From positions 1 through 22,801 of the forward strand of contig CAZABG010000038.1 in NCBI GenBank assembly GCA_964483465.1: a stretch of 22,801 nt of DNA, read 5' to 3'. Origin of the DNA: CAZABG01 sp964483465. GTDB taxonomy: Bacteria > Chlamydiota > Chlamydiia > Chlamydiales > Parachlamydiaceae. Below are positions 1-8,343 of the stretch, in pieces. Each line of letters begins with the position of its first letter. The stretch's first letter is position 1. A model generated the notes under the pieces. It searched no databases. It was not told the origin of the DNA and saw only the letters and a list, made by a program, of their open reading frames with translations. A program made the position numbers and the translations under genes.

Positions 1-17
1 TATTAAAGGAAGTATTG

Positions 18-1412
18 ATGTCTAAATTACAAGTGATCGGAATAACAGCTCTTTTGCCTCTTTTTATTTCAAGCTGCGCCCGTGTACCGCATGGAAGTGA
101 AGAGCAAGTGGCAAGCATTATACAAGAACGGATTGGAAAGGAAGTTCTGTGGAATCAGCCTTGTTACGAAGATCCTCGCATAGCTTGTTATATTCAAGAT
201 CTAGTTTTTCAGCCTATTAGCGTTGAAGCCGCCGTTCAAATTGCACTCCTTAATAATCCGGAAGTTCAAGCAACTTTTGAAGAAATCGGTATTGCCCAGG
301 CAGATTTAATCGAAGCTGGACTTTTTACTAATCCCGTATTTTCAGTGGAAGTGCGATATCCTCATGAAAAAAAGCTCGTGACTAATATTGAATATCTTAT
401 CACGGCTACTTTCTTAGATATTTTCCTCATTCCTTTGCGAACGAAATTAGCATCAACTGAGCTTGAGCAAGCAAAGCTTAGAGTGGCAAATGAGATTTTA
501 GATTTAGCTTTTGAAGTCAGACAGACCTACTATGAATTAGTCGCTGAACAGCAAATGCTAAAATACTCTCAAGCAATCGCCGAATTAGCAAGCATCCAAA
601 GCGAAATCTCATTGAGGCAACACAATTTAGGCAACATTTATCAACTTGATTTAGAAGAAATTCAAGCCATCTTCTTGGAAGCCGATTTGCAAATCACACA
701 ATCTCAAAAAGAAATTATTCGTTTGAAGGAAAAACTTAATAGACTACTTGGATTTAGTGAAGAGATTTGCCTTACATTTCCAGAACAATTGCCAGAAGAA
801 GTGGATTACCAAGGATTTGATCTTTGTCAGTTAGAATCCATGGCTCTTCAGGAAAGAATAGATCTACAAGTCGCACGTTTTGAAATCATTCGTTTTAGTC
901 GTATGTTAGGACTTAAAGATTGGTGGACCTATACTAATTTGCAATTAGGCTTAGCTGGTGAACGCGATCCTGATGGTTCAAATCTGATAGGACCTGGATT
1001 TGCTGGAGAAATCCCTATCTTTAATTATGGTCAAGCAGCACGCATGCGTCTTTTTGCAGAACTTAGACAAGCTCAAGATCGCTTGGCTGCTTTAGAAATT
1101 CGAGTAATTTCTGAGGTAAGAGAAGCTCATAAACTCTTAATGAAAGATTTAAAAATTATCAATAAATATCGAGCAGGACTTATCCCTTTACAAAATAAAA
1201 TCCTTAACTCTTCAGAAGAGCTATACAATGTCATGGGCCTCGGTGTTGATCGTCTTTTATTGAATAAAAGACGGGAAACTGAAACCTATCGCAACTATCT
1301 CGCACGTCTCAGAGATTATTGGGTATCACGCGTACAGCTTGATCATGCTTTAGGAGGTTATTTATTTCGATTACTTCCACAAGATATCGAGTGTGGAGGA
1401 GTCGAACAATGA
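18..1412 (+). CDS. TolC-family outer membrane efflux lipoprotein
   Basis: This is a TolC/CusC-type outer membrane channel protein of 464 residues, expected to form the outer part of a tripartite efflux pump. I start it at ATG 18, because AGGAAG at 7-12 lies five bases upstream; an in-frame TTG at 15 is less likely. The N-terminus is a hydrophobic signal followed by Ile-Ser-Ser-Cys, with Cys20 fitting a lipobox, so the protein is probably a lipoprotein. The body shows the alternating long helical stretches typical of the family (roughly residues 65-230 and 275-440), with the usual 'ALLNNPEVQATFEEIG' type repeat near residue 77. It ends in an ATGA overlap with the multicopper oxidase gene, so the two are translationally coupled. 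A second TolC-type gene lies at 5840-7129 beside the RND genes. This copy therefore may serve another pump or the copper branch. The family is clear; the substrate is inferred from context. Confidence 0.88.
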   Translation: MSKLQVIGITALLPLFISSCARVPHGSEEQVASIIQERIGKEVLWNQPCYEDPRIACYIQDLVFQPISVEAAVQIALLNNPEVQATFEEIGIAQADLIEAGLFTNPVFSVEVRYPHEKKLVTNIEYLITATFLDIFLIPLRTKLASTELEQAKLRVANEILDLAFEVRQTYYELVAEQQMLKYSQAIAELASIQSEISLRQHNLGNIYQLDLEEIQAIFLEADLQITQSQKEIIRLKEKLNRLLGFSEEICLTFPEQLPEEVDYQGFDLCQLESMALQERIDLQVARFEIIRFSRMLGLKDWWTYTNLQLGLAGERDPDGSNLIGPGFAGEIPIFNYGQAARMRLFAELRQAQDRLAALEIRVISEVREAHKLLMKDLKIINKYRAGLIPLQNKILNSSEELYNVMGLGVDRLLLNKRRETETYRNYLARLRDYWVSRVQLDHALGGYLFRLLPQDIECGGVEQ

Positions 1413-3133
1413 AAAATACTTTTATTCTTTTAAGCATTTTCCTTACCTGTTCTCTATATAGCCAAGATCATAAGCACAATATGAATGATCCTATGAATAT
1501 GCCAAAAGATCACTCCATGCAGAATATGCCTATGCAAGACCATAAAAAAATGATGCAGCAAAACCAAATGGAGCAAGATAGGCAAAATAACCAGAAACCC
1601 CGAGAAGATGCTAAAAACGAAGACCAATCAAATAAAGGAATATTAAGATATCCTTCTGTTATCACTCCAAATGTAGGATCTCTTCCGTGGAAAATGGATG
1701 GCGATGTAAAGGTCTTTCATCTTATCGCTGAGCCAATCCGCAGAGAATTTGCTCCAGGTTTTTGGGTCAATTGTTGGGGCTATAATGGATCAAGTCCAGG
1801 TCCCACAATAGAGGCTATCGAAGGGGAACGGGTCAGAATTCTTGTCACCAATAAACTAAATGAACCTACCTCCGTTCACTGGCATGGAATTATTTTACCC
1901 AATGGAATGGATGGAGTAGCTGGTTTAAATCAAAAGGCCATTCCGCCAGGCGAGACATTCAAATATGAATTTACTCTCAAACAAAACGGGACATTCATGT
2001 ACCACTCCCATTCGGATGAAATGACACAAATTGGACTTGGCATGGAAGGTTTTTTCATCATCCACCCGCGTAATGGTGATGATCCACCAATTGATCGCGA
2101 TTTTGCAATCTTTTTACATGAATGGCGCGTTCCAATGGGAGCTAAAACACCCATTCCATTTGAAATGCTAGATTTTAACTTATTTACTTTCAATAGCGTT
2201 CTATACCCTACTACTGAGTCGTTAGTTGCTAGAACAGGTGATCGTGTGCGCATTCGTTTTGGAAATGTCATGATGAATACTCATCCCATTCATATACACG
2301 GCCATGAATTCTTGGTCACAAGAAAAGGAGGTAAAAGGCTTCCACCCGCTGGCCAATCTAGCGAAGTTACGGTGCTTGTTGCTCCTGGCGAAACAAGAGA
2401 TATCGAATTCACTGCAGATAATCCTGGAGACTGGGCCATGCATTGCCATAAATCCCATCATGTAATGAATCAAATGCAGCATGATCTTCCAAATTTAACA
2501 GGGATAAATAAACAGGGTATCGAAGAACGCATTAAGCAATTTTTTCCAGACTTCATGGGCCTAATGAACATCAACGGCATGGGCGAAATGTTTGAAATGT
2601 ATGGAACTAGCGAAATGATGGATATGGGATTTGAAATGAAATATCCTCCAAATCTCTCGCCGATTGGTAATCCTGGCCCTTTTGGGGTAATTGAAATGGG
2701 TGGCATGTTTACCATTTTCAAAGTAAGGGATAATTTAACCACCTATGCTGATCCAGGTTGGTACCAACATCCTCCAGGAACAGTTGCAGAAGCTGTTAAT
2801 ATGGATGATATGCAACACAATATGAATGGAATGGAACAGGGAAATATGCCGCAGATGCATCATAATGGGATGCAGTCAATGAATCACAACATGCAAAACA
2901 TGAGTGGAATGACTATGCAAAACTCTCCTCATAACATGAACACTGTCAGTTGGTTTAGTCAAGAAGAAGATCAAAAAGAACGCCATGGTCAAGAAAATAT
3001 TAACTGGATGCAGAGTAAACCTGAAGATAGCATGGGCGGACATAAGCAACATGGGTCAGATAGTATGAAGGGCATGTCTCATGACATGCCTAAATCAAAT
3101 GAAATGAATCAAATGCAGCATAAGGGACATTAA
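1409..3133 (+). CDS. two-domain multicopper oxidase with Met/His-rich tails (copper resistance)
   Basis: This is a periplasmic multicopper oxidase of 574 residues, probably oxidising Cu(I) with O2. Start ATG 1409 follows GGAGGAG (1395-1401) at seven bases; the in-frame GTG at 1391 would include this ribosome site in the coding region. A signal peptide (residues 1-18) precedes a His/Met/Gln-rich linker to about residue 75. Copper ligands are visible: HWHG from residue 157, His-Ser-His near 205, HPIHIHGH from 292, and HCH at 345 followed by HH and two Met. Only about 90 residues separate the first cupredoxin pair from HPIHIHGH, where three-domain enzymes such as CueO have about 300. The protein therefore has two cupredoxin domains. 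The His-Cys-His (type 1 copper) motif is present only in the second domain. Residues about 465-574 form a long Met/His-rich tail likely to bind copper. The gene overlaps both neighbours (ATGA and TAATG). Confidence 0.9.
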   Translation: MKNTFILLSIFLTCSLYSQDHKHNMNDPMNMPKDHSMQNMPMQDHKKMMQQNQMEQDRQNNQKPREDAKNEDQSNKGILRYPSVITPNVGSLPWKMDGDVKVFHLIAEPIRREFAPGFWVNCWGYNGSSPGPTIEAIEGERVRILVTNKLNEPTSVHWHGIILPNGMDGVAGLNQKAIPPGETFKYEFTLKQNGTFMYHSHSDEMTQIGLGMEGFFIIHPRNGDDPPIDRDFAIFLHEWRVPMGAKTPIPFEMLDFNLFTFNSVLYPTTESLVARTGDRVRIRFGNVMMNTHPIHIHGHEFLVTRKGGKRLPPAGQSSEVTVLVAPGETRDIEFTADNPGDWAMHCHKSHHVMNQMQHDLPNLTGINKQGIEERIKQFFPDFMGLMNINGMGEMFEMYGTSEMMDMGFEMKYPPNLSPIGNPGPFGVIEMGGMFTIFKVRDNLTTYADPGWYQHPPGTVAEAVNMDDMQHNMNGMEQGNMPQMHHNGMQSMNHNMQNMSGMTMQNSPHNMNTVSWFSQEEDQKERHGQENINWMQSKPEDSMGGHKQHGSDSMKGMSHDMPKSNEMNQMQHKGH

Positions 3134-3717
3134 TGAATAATTATTTGATTTTAAGCCTGCTTTGTTTGCTGAGTTTTACCTTTGTTATTGCGCATGATGG
3201 CCATAAGGAGATGAATGAAAATAAATCCATGAAAGAAAGTGTGCAAACAACTCAAGACATACCAGCAGTCGAACAATATGAAGGCAGACCTCAAAGTTGG
3301 ATGCAATGGATCGGCAGCTTTCATTTCATTTTTCTACATTTCCCCATCGCTTTGATTGCCATGACAGTTATTTCTGAGCTGCTTTTTGCTTGGTATGCAA
3401 ACCCAATTTTTGACTATTCCTCTCGTTTTATGCTGATTGCAGCAGCTGTTTTAGCAATTCCCACAGCTATTCTTGGTCTGACTTATAGTTATACAGCCTC
3501 CTATAATGGTTTGTTAGCCGATTTTGTGTGGTGGCATATGTGGTTTGGTTTTGCAACAGCTGTTTTTGCGATTTTCGTGGCTTTTATTCGTGAGCGGCTG
3601 GGAATAAGTAAACTTTATTACACTTGTCTTGTTCTCTTATTTTTGCTGGTAAATGTCACTGGATTTTTAGGAGGTGGGATGACATTTGGGCCATACCACA
3701 TGCATCCTCCACTTTAA
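3133..3717 (+). CDS. DUF2231-like four-helix membrane protein with signal peptide
   Basis: This is a membrane protein of 194 residues. An N-terminal signal sequence ending near Ile-Ala-His-Asp-Gly-His is followed by a polar, Met/His-containing linker and then four hydrophobic segments (about residues 58-80, 95-117, 130-150 and 158-180). The first helix carries Phe-His-Phe-Ile-Phe-Leu-His-Phe-Pro-Ile-Ala-Leu, which resembles the 'HFPIALL' signature of DUF2231 membrane proteins. A later helix has Trp-Trp-His. These helix-embedded histidines could hold heme or metal, as proposed for related cytochrome-like membrane proteins, but that is inference. The start codon ATG 3133 overlaps the oxidase stop (TAATG). 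The gene lies between a copper oxidase and a phosphorylase and probably belongs to the copper branch. No specific function can be assigned. Confidence 0.75.
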   Translation: MNNYLILSLLCLLSFTFVIAHDGHKEMNENKSMKESVQTTQDIPAVEQYEGRPQSWMQWIGSFHFIFLHFPIALIAMTVISELLFAWYANPIFDYSSRFMLIAAAVLAIPTAILGLTYSYTASYNGLLADFVWWHMWFGFATAVFAIFVAFIRERLGISKLYYTCLVLLFLLVNVTGFLGGGMTFGPYHMHPPL

Positions 3718-3731
3718 CATATAGGAATATC

Positions 3732-5417
3732 ATGGATAGTGAAACCATAGCTTATTTTTCAATGGAAATTGCACTTGAAGAAGGCATTCCAACTTATAGC
3801 GGGGGTTTAGGCATTTTAGCTGGTGATACGCTACGCGCTGCTGCCGATCTAAAACTTCCATTGGCTGCAATCACTCTTCTTTACCGTAAAGGATATTTCT
3901 ATCAAAAGCTAAATTCTGAAGGCATCCAGAGAGAAATTCCTGTGGAATGGATTGCATCGGATTTCTTACAAGAATTACCTCAACGTGTAGAAGTGAGCGT
4001 TGAAGGAAGGAAAATTCAAGTAAGAGCCTGGCAATATAACGTTCAAGGCAAAGATGGTTATAGTATTCCTGTCTATTTATTAGATACTGATATGCCAGGG
4101 AATAGTGAATGGGATAGAACTCTAAATCATTTTCTATATGGTGGAGATCAATATTATCGATTTTGTCAAGAACTCATACTGGGAATTGGTGGAGTCAGAA
4201 TGCTGCGAGCTCTCGGATACGATCAAATAAGAAGATTCCATATGAATGAAGGGCATGCTAGCCTTTTAACACTGGAACTTCTAGATGAAGCAGCTCAAAG
4301 GTCTGGCAAAAAGCTGTTTACCAATGAAGAAGTTGAGCTTGTTAGAAAAAAATGCATTTTTACTACACACACACCCGTTATTGCAGGTCATGACAAATTT
4401 CCATTGGACATGGTTGAGAAAGTTCTTCAACGTAAAGACATTTTTAGTATGAAAGAAGTTTTTTGCTGCGAAGGCGTTTTAAATATGACTTATTTGGCAT
4501 TGAATCTCAGTCATTATGTGAATGGAGTAGCAAAAAGACATGGTGAAATTTCTCGCCTCATGTTTGCAAAATACACCATTGATTCAATTACAAATGGCGT
4601 TTATGCCCCAACATGGGTTTCGCCTTCTTTTCAAAAATTGTATGACCACCATATTCCTGGTTGGCAAGAAGATAATTTTAGCTTGCGATCAGCTCTTAAT
4701 ATTCCAAAATCTGAAATTTGGGAGGCACATTTTACCGAGAAAAAGAAGCTTATCGAATATGTAAATCGGGAAACAAATGAGGGAATGGATTTAGACGTTT
4801 TAACAATAGGCTTTGCAAGACGTTCAGCCACTTATAAACGAGGAGGTCTTCTATTTCACGATTTGAAAAGACTTACTGAATTAGTGAGTAAAGCAGGCCC
4901 TATTCAAGTCATCTTTGCGGGAAAGGCACATCCTCAAGATCAGCCAGGAAAAGATATCATCAAATTCATTTTTCAAGTTAAAGAGCAATTAAAGCATTTT
5001 ATTAAGATCGTGTATCTTGAAAATTACGGTATCGAAATAGCTCAAAAAATGATTGCAGGGGCTGACGTTTGGATAAATACACCACAAACTCCCATGGAAG
5101 CATCTGGAACAAGTGGAATGAAAGCAGCATTAAATGGTATTCCTATGCTGAGTATAAGAGATGGCTGGTGGGTTGAGGGTTGCATCGAAGGAATAACGGG
5201 ATGGACGATTGGAGAAAAACAAATAGATGAAATCGTAAATACGGATGGAGGGGATGCAAGTGCTCTTTATGATAAATTAGAAAATACTGTTATTCCTACA
5301 TTTTACGATCGTGATCGATTTATTGAAATAATGCGGCATTGTATTTCATTGAATGGTTCGTTTTTCAACACTCAGCGAATGATCCAGCAATATGTTACTA
5401 AAGCATATTTTAGATAA
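3732..5417 (+). CDS. short alpha-glucan phosphorylase (GT35 family)
   Basis: This is a pyridoxal-phosphate enzyme of 561 residues that should cleave alpha-1,4-glucans with phosphate to release glucose-1-phosphate. I choose ATG 3732: it gives the family N-terminus (AYFSMEI followed by YSGGLGILAGD). An upstream in-frame extension to 3624 overlaps the preceding gene and has no similarity. Visible motifs are HMNEGH at residues 170-175, His-Thr-Pro-Val with Gly-His-Asp near 218, FAGKAHP near 400, and EASGTSGMKAALNG, in which Lys464 is the expected PLP lysine. The length suits the short 'alpha-glucan family phosphorylase' group rather than the classical GlgP of over 800 residues. The gap to the upstream gene is 14 bases and an AGGAA site precedes it. 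A glucan phosphorylase inside a metal-resistance operon is unusual. It is not obviously needed for efflux, and its role there is unknown. Confidence 0.9.
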   Translation: MDSETIAYFSMEIALEEGIPTYSGGLGILAGDTLRAAADLKLPLAAITLLYRKGYFYQKLNSEGIQREIPVEWIASDFLQELPQRVEVSVEGRKIQVRAWQYNVQGKDGYSIPVYLLDTDMPGNSEWDRTLNHFLYGGDQYYRFCQELILGIGGVRMLRALGYDQIRRFHMNEGHASLLTLELLDEAAQRSGKKLFTNEEVELVRKKCIFTTHTPVIAGHDKFPLDMVEKVLQRKDIFSMKEVFCCEGVLNMTYLALNLSHYVNGVAKRHGEISRLMFAKYTIDSITNGVYAPTWVSPSFQKLYDHHIPGWQEDNFSLRSALNIPKSEIWEAHFTEKKKLIEYVNRETNEGMDLDVLTIGFARRSATYKRGGLLFHDLKRLTELVSKAGPIQVIFAGKAHPQDQPGKDIIKFIFQVKEQLKHFIKIVYLENYGIEIAQKMIAGADVWINTPQTPMEASGTSGMKAALNGIPMLSIRDGWWVEGCIEGITGWTIGEKQIDEIVNTDGGDASALYDKLENTVIPTFYDRDRFIEIMRHCISLNGSFFNTQRMIQQYVTKAYFR

Positions 5418-5456
5418 TTATGTTTAATAAAACAGATAACTTACAGGAGATTACCT

Positions 5457-5843
5457 ATGAATAAATTTGAACAAACATTTACAACAAATAAATCCTTTGA
5501 AGAAGCTGTTGCAGCTATTGAAAACAAGGCAGCGGCAAATGGATTCCGAGTGCTACATACCCATGATGTAGCAGGAACTCTGGCAGAAAAAGGCTTTCCG
5601 CGAGAACCCTTGAAGGTCATCGAAATCTGTAATGCCAAATATGCAAGCCAAGTTCTCAACAAGGATGTAAAGATTTCCCTAATGCTTCCATGCCCGATCA
5701 GTGTTTACGTCGAAGCTGGTAAAACATATATTAGCCTTATGCTTCCAACTTCCATGGTTCAGTTTTTTCCGAAGGCTGGGATTGAAAGTATCGCCTCGGA
5801 AGTTGAAAGTATCATACTTAAGATTATCGCAGAAGCCAAATGA
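5457..5843 (+). CDS. DUF302 family protein
   Basis: This is a small soluble protein of 128 residues. The stretch Leu-Pro-Cys-Pro-Ile-Ser-Val-Tyr-Val-Glu, followed by Gly-Lys-Thr-Tyr-Ile-Ser-Leu-Met-Leu-Pro, is the hallmark of DUF302 proteins, and the length fits the single-domain form. No signal peptide is seen, so it is probably cytoplasmic. A good ribosome site, AGGAGA at 5445-5450, lies six bases before ATG 5457. The stop overlaps the next gene as ATGA. The molecular role of DUF302 is not established. The conserved Cys (about residue 78) and the neighbourhood suggest metal or redox handling, but this is inference only. Confidence 0.8.
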   Translation: MNKFEQTFTTNKSFEEAVAAIENKAAANGFRVLHTHDVAGTLAEKGFPREPLKVIEICNAKYASQVLNKDVKISLMLPCPISVYVEAGKTYISLMLPTSMVQFFPKAGIESIASEVESIILKIIAEAK

Positions 5844-7129
5844 AAATAATCAAAGCTAGGAAATTTTCATTCATGTGTGGAAAAAATTGGAAAAAGTTAT
5901 GTTATTTCATTTGCATTTTCTTTTTATATTTTCCATGTGGTGAGATTTTTTGCGAAACAACTCTTTCTTTTGATGAAGCAGTATCCAAAACACTATCCCT
6001 TTCTCCCAAGTTACGTATCGCTAATAGTGAAATAAATGAAAAAGCTGGCTCCCAATTTCAAAGCTCTCTCTATCCAAATCCAGTAGCCGGTTACAGTGTT
6101 GAAAATGTCTTTGGGAATAAGAATTGGCAAGGTTGGGAAGCTGCAGAGTCGCGATATGAAATTGCCCAACTCGTAGAATTAGGTGGAAAAAGGGGATTCA
6201 GATATCAAACTGCAAGATTTCAATTCTACGCTGCGCAAGCAGGATTTGAAGCCAAGCAACTTTTTCTTCTCAATAGACTCTTAAAATTATTCACTTTAGT
6301 TGTTTCCTCCCAAGAGAATCTCGCGCTAGCTGTAGAGCAAACGAAAGTTGCGGAAGAAGTCTATAAGACAGTAACAGCAAAAGTCGAAGCGGGTAAAGTT
6401 TCTCTAATCCAGCAAAATAAAGCAGAAATAGCTTTTTCAACGGCTAAGATTAACTTAGAGAAAGCTAAAGCAGACCTTTCAAAAAATAAAGAAAGGCTTT
6501 CAATTTTATGGGGATATTCCTGTCCCGATTTTGACAAGGTGAGTTTTCCTTTTTATGAAATTAATTTGCCAACTCCACTCGAAGAATGTTTAGCAGATTT
6601 AAGAGGAAATCCAGAGCTTTTGCGATCTCAAATGGAACACCTTGCAGCTCATCAAAATTTAAATTTAGAAAAATCTTTAGCTATTCCTGATGCGACTTTA
6701 ACACTTGGATACAAAACACTTCAAGATACAGGTAATAAAGGGCTTATAATTGGAGCTTCAATTCCTATTCCACTTTTTAATCAGAATCAAGGAAATGTTC
6801 AAAAAGCAAGAGCACAAACGCTTAAAGCTCATGATCAGTATATCGAAAATGAGCTCGCTTTAGAAAATAAGCTCTCTATCGCTCATAAAGAGTTAGTGAG
6901 AGCCTATAAGGAAGCAGAACAGTTAAGATCGACCGTGCTTAAAGCAGCTGTCCAATCCTTTGAATTAGCTCAAGAAGGTTATAAGGAAGGGAAATTTGAA
7001 TACTTAGACATGCTTGATTCTCAAAAGACTCTTTTTGAAGTTAGAGAAAGATACATTCAAGCCGTGCTAAATTATCATAAAAGCGTTGCAGATATAGAAT
7101 ATTTAAATACACAGGAAGATGGGCTATGA
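5840..7129 (+). CDS. czcC: CzcC/CusC-type outer membrane efflux protein
   Basis: This is a TolC-family outer membrane component of 429 residues, placed directly before the periplasmic adaptor and the RND pump, so it is the natural exit duct of that system. The ATG at 5840 overlaps the DUF302 stop (ATGA) but has no clear ribosome site. An alternative ATG at 5873, with AGGAA upstream, would give a more usual signal peptide beginning Met-Cys-Gly-Lys. The signal core (residues about 20-35) is followed by 'TLSFDEAVSKTLSLSPKL', the typical start of this family. Two long helical repeat regions follow, each near its end carrying a family-typical turn (PIPLFNQNQG near residue 311; EGKFEYLDMLDSQ near 387). 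The substrate is inferred from CzcA. Confidence 0.87.
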   Translation: MKIIKARKFSFMCGKNWKKLCYFICIFFLYFPCGEIFCETTLSFDEAVSKTLSLSPKLRIANSEINEKAGSQFQSSLYPNPVAGYSVENVFGNKNWQGWEAAESRYEIAQLVELGGKRGFRYQTARFQFYAAQAGFEAKQLFLLNRLLKLFTLVVSSQENLALAVEQTKVAEEVYKTVTAKVEAGKVSLIQQNKAEIAFSTAKINLEKAKADLSKNKERLSILWGYSCPDFDKVSFPFYEINLPTPLEECLADLRGNPELLRSQMEHLAAHQNLNLEKSLAIPDATLTLGYKTLQDTGNKGLIIGASIPIPLFNQNQGNVQKARAQTLKAHDQYIENELALENKLSIAHKELVRAYKEAEQLRSTVLKAAVQSFELAQEGYKEGKFEYLDMLDSQKTLFEVRERYIQAVLNYHKSVADIEYLNTQEDGL

Positions 7130-8343
7130 AAATAAAATTTTTTTATTCAATTATTGGCGTAGCTCTTTTGATTGGTATAACAGCTTGGCAGTTTTGGTCA
7201 TCATCTCCACTCAAAAAAGAGAATGCTTCTTTAGAAATTGCCGAAGCAAATCCACATGGTCATACGGACGAACACGGTCATCAAGAAGAGAATATTATTC
7301 CTTTCACATCTGATCAAATCAAAGACTTGGGAATTCAAACAAAAATAGCAAGTCCAGGAGAATTATCTGTCACCATCTCCACTAGAGGAAAAATTATTTT
7401 GCATCCAGATAGGCTATCTCACATTTTACCTAAAATCTCTGGAGTTGCTAAGGAAGCACGTAAAAATATTGGAGACCGCGTAAAAGAAGGCGAAGTTTTA
7501 GCTATTTTAGAAAGCCGTGAAATGGCGGATATCAAAGCGAATTACTTAGCAGCTAAGGAAAAAGAGGGCCTTGCTCTTTCTCTTTTGGAGCGTGAAAAAC
7601 GTTTACATGAAAAAAAGGTCTCTGCTGAACAGGATTATATAAATGCAAAATCAGTCTATTCAGAGGCTAAAATTAATATTCAATTAGCCAAGCAAAAACT
7701 TCACGCTTTTGGTATTGATGATGACGAAATCAAAGGGCTTTCTAATGAACATGACCCAGACTTAAGACTTTACGACATTCGATCTCCTATGGATGGAATT
7801 GTGATTGCCCGTCACATTAATAAGGGAGAATTTATAGAAAATACGGTAACGATTTACGAAATTGCCGACCTTAGCACCATCTGGATAGAAATAGGTGTAT
7901 ATCCAAAGGATCTGGTGAAAGTAAAAGAAGGACAAATGGTGGATATTTCTCTTCCAGCTGATGGAAGCATTGCTCAAGCAAAGATAATCTATCTCAGTCC
8001 TATTATACAAGATGAAACCATCACAGCTAAGGCAGTAGCCGAATTGAAAAATCCGAGCGGAAACTGGCGTCCAGGCTCTTTTGTTCAAGTAAACATTGCT
8101 ACTGAAAATGTTTTTGTTCCACTTGTTGTCCCCAAAGAGGCTATACAAGAGATTGAAGGTAAAGAATTTGTCTTTGTAAAAGTTCCAGAGGGTTTCGAAA
8201 AAAGACAAGCTCAAACTGGCGTTGGCGACGATGAGAATATCGAGATTCTTTCTGGATTAAGTCAAGGGGAAGAGTACGCTGCTTCCAAAACATTTTTATT
8301 GAAAGCTGATTTAGGCAAAAAAGAAGCGGAGCATGAACACTGA
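7126..8343 (+). CDS. czcB: CzcB-type periplasmic adaptor (membrane fusion protein)
   Basis: This is an RND efflux adaptor of 405 residues linking the inner-membrane pump to the outer-membrane duct. It begins with one hydrophobic anchor (residues 5-21) and then a short His-rich stretch (residues about 44-52, His-Gly-His-Thr-Asp-Glu-His-Gly-His), as seen in CzcB-like metal adaptors, which may bind Zn or Cu before hand-over. A lipoyl-type half motif (SGVAKEARKNIGDRVKEGE), a coiled-coil hairpin (about 135-200), the returning half motif (SPMDGIVIARHINKGEF, about 220) and beta-barrel domains follow. The C-terminus ends Glu-His-Glu-His. ATG 7126 has AGGAAG seven bases upstream and overlaps the czcC stop (ATGA). 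The stop overlaps czcA as TGATG. Confidence 0.92.
   Translation: MKIKFFYSIIGVALLIGITAWQFWSSSPLKKENASLEIAEANPHGHTDEHGHQEENIIPFTSDQIKDLGIQTKIASPGELSVTISTRGKIILHPDRLSHILPKISGVAKEARKNIGDRVKEGEVLAILESREMADIKANYLAAKEKEGLALSLLEREKRLHEKKVSAEQDYINAKSVYSEAKINIQLAKQKLHAFGIDDDEIKGLSNEHDPDLRLYDIRSPMDGIVIARHINKGEFIENTVTIYEIADLSTIWIEIGVYPKDLVKVKEGQMVDISLPADGSIAQAKIIYLSPIIQDETITAKAVAELKNPSGNWRPGSFVQVNIATENVFVPLVVPKEAIQEIEGKEFVFVKVPEGFEKRQAQTGVGDDENIEILSGLSQGEEYAASKTFLLKADLGKKEAEHEH

Noticed and set aside
2800..3130. Apparent repeat array of ATG/CAT-rich units
   Set aside because: It is the Met/His-rich coding tail of the oxidase in an intact frame, not a DNA repeat or CRISPR.
7762..8214. 150-codon minus-strand frame inside czcB
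   Set aside because: It lies fully within a well-supported gene and has a shadow-like composition.
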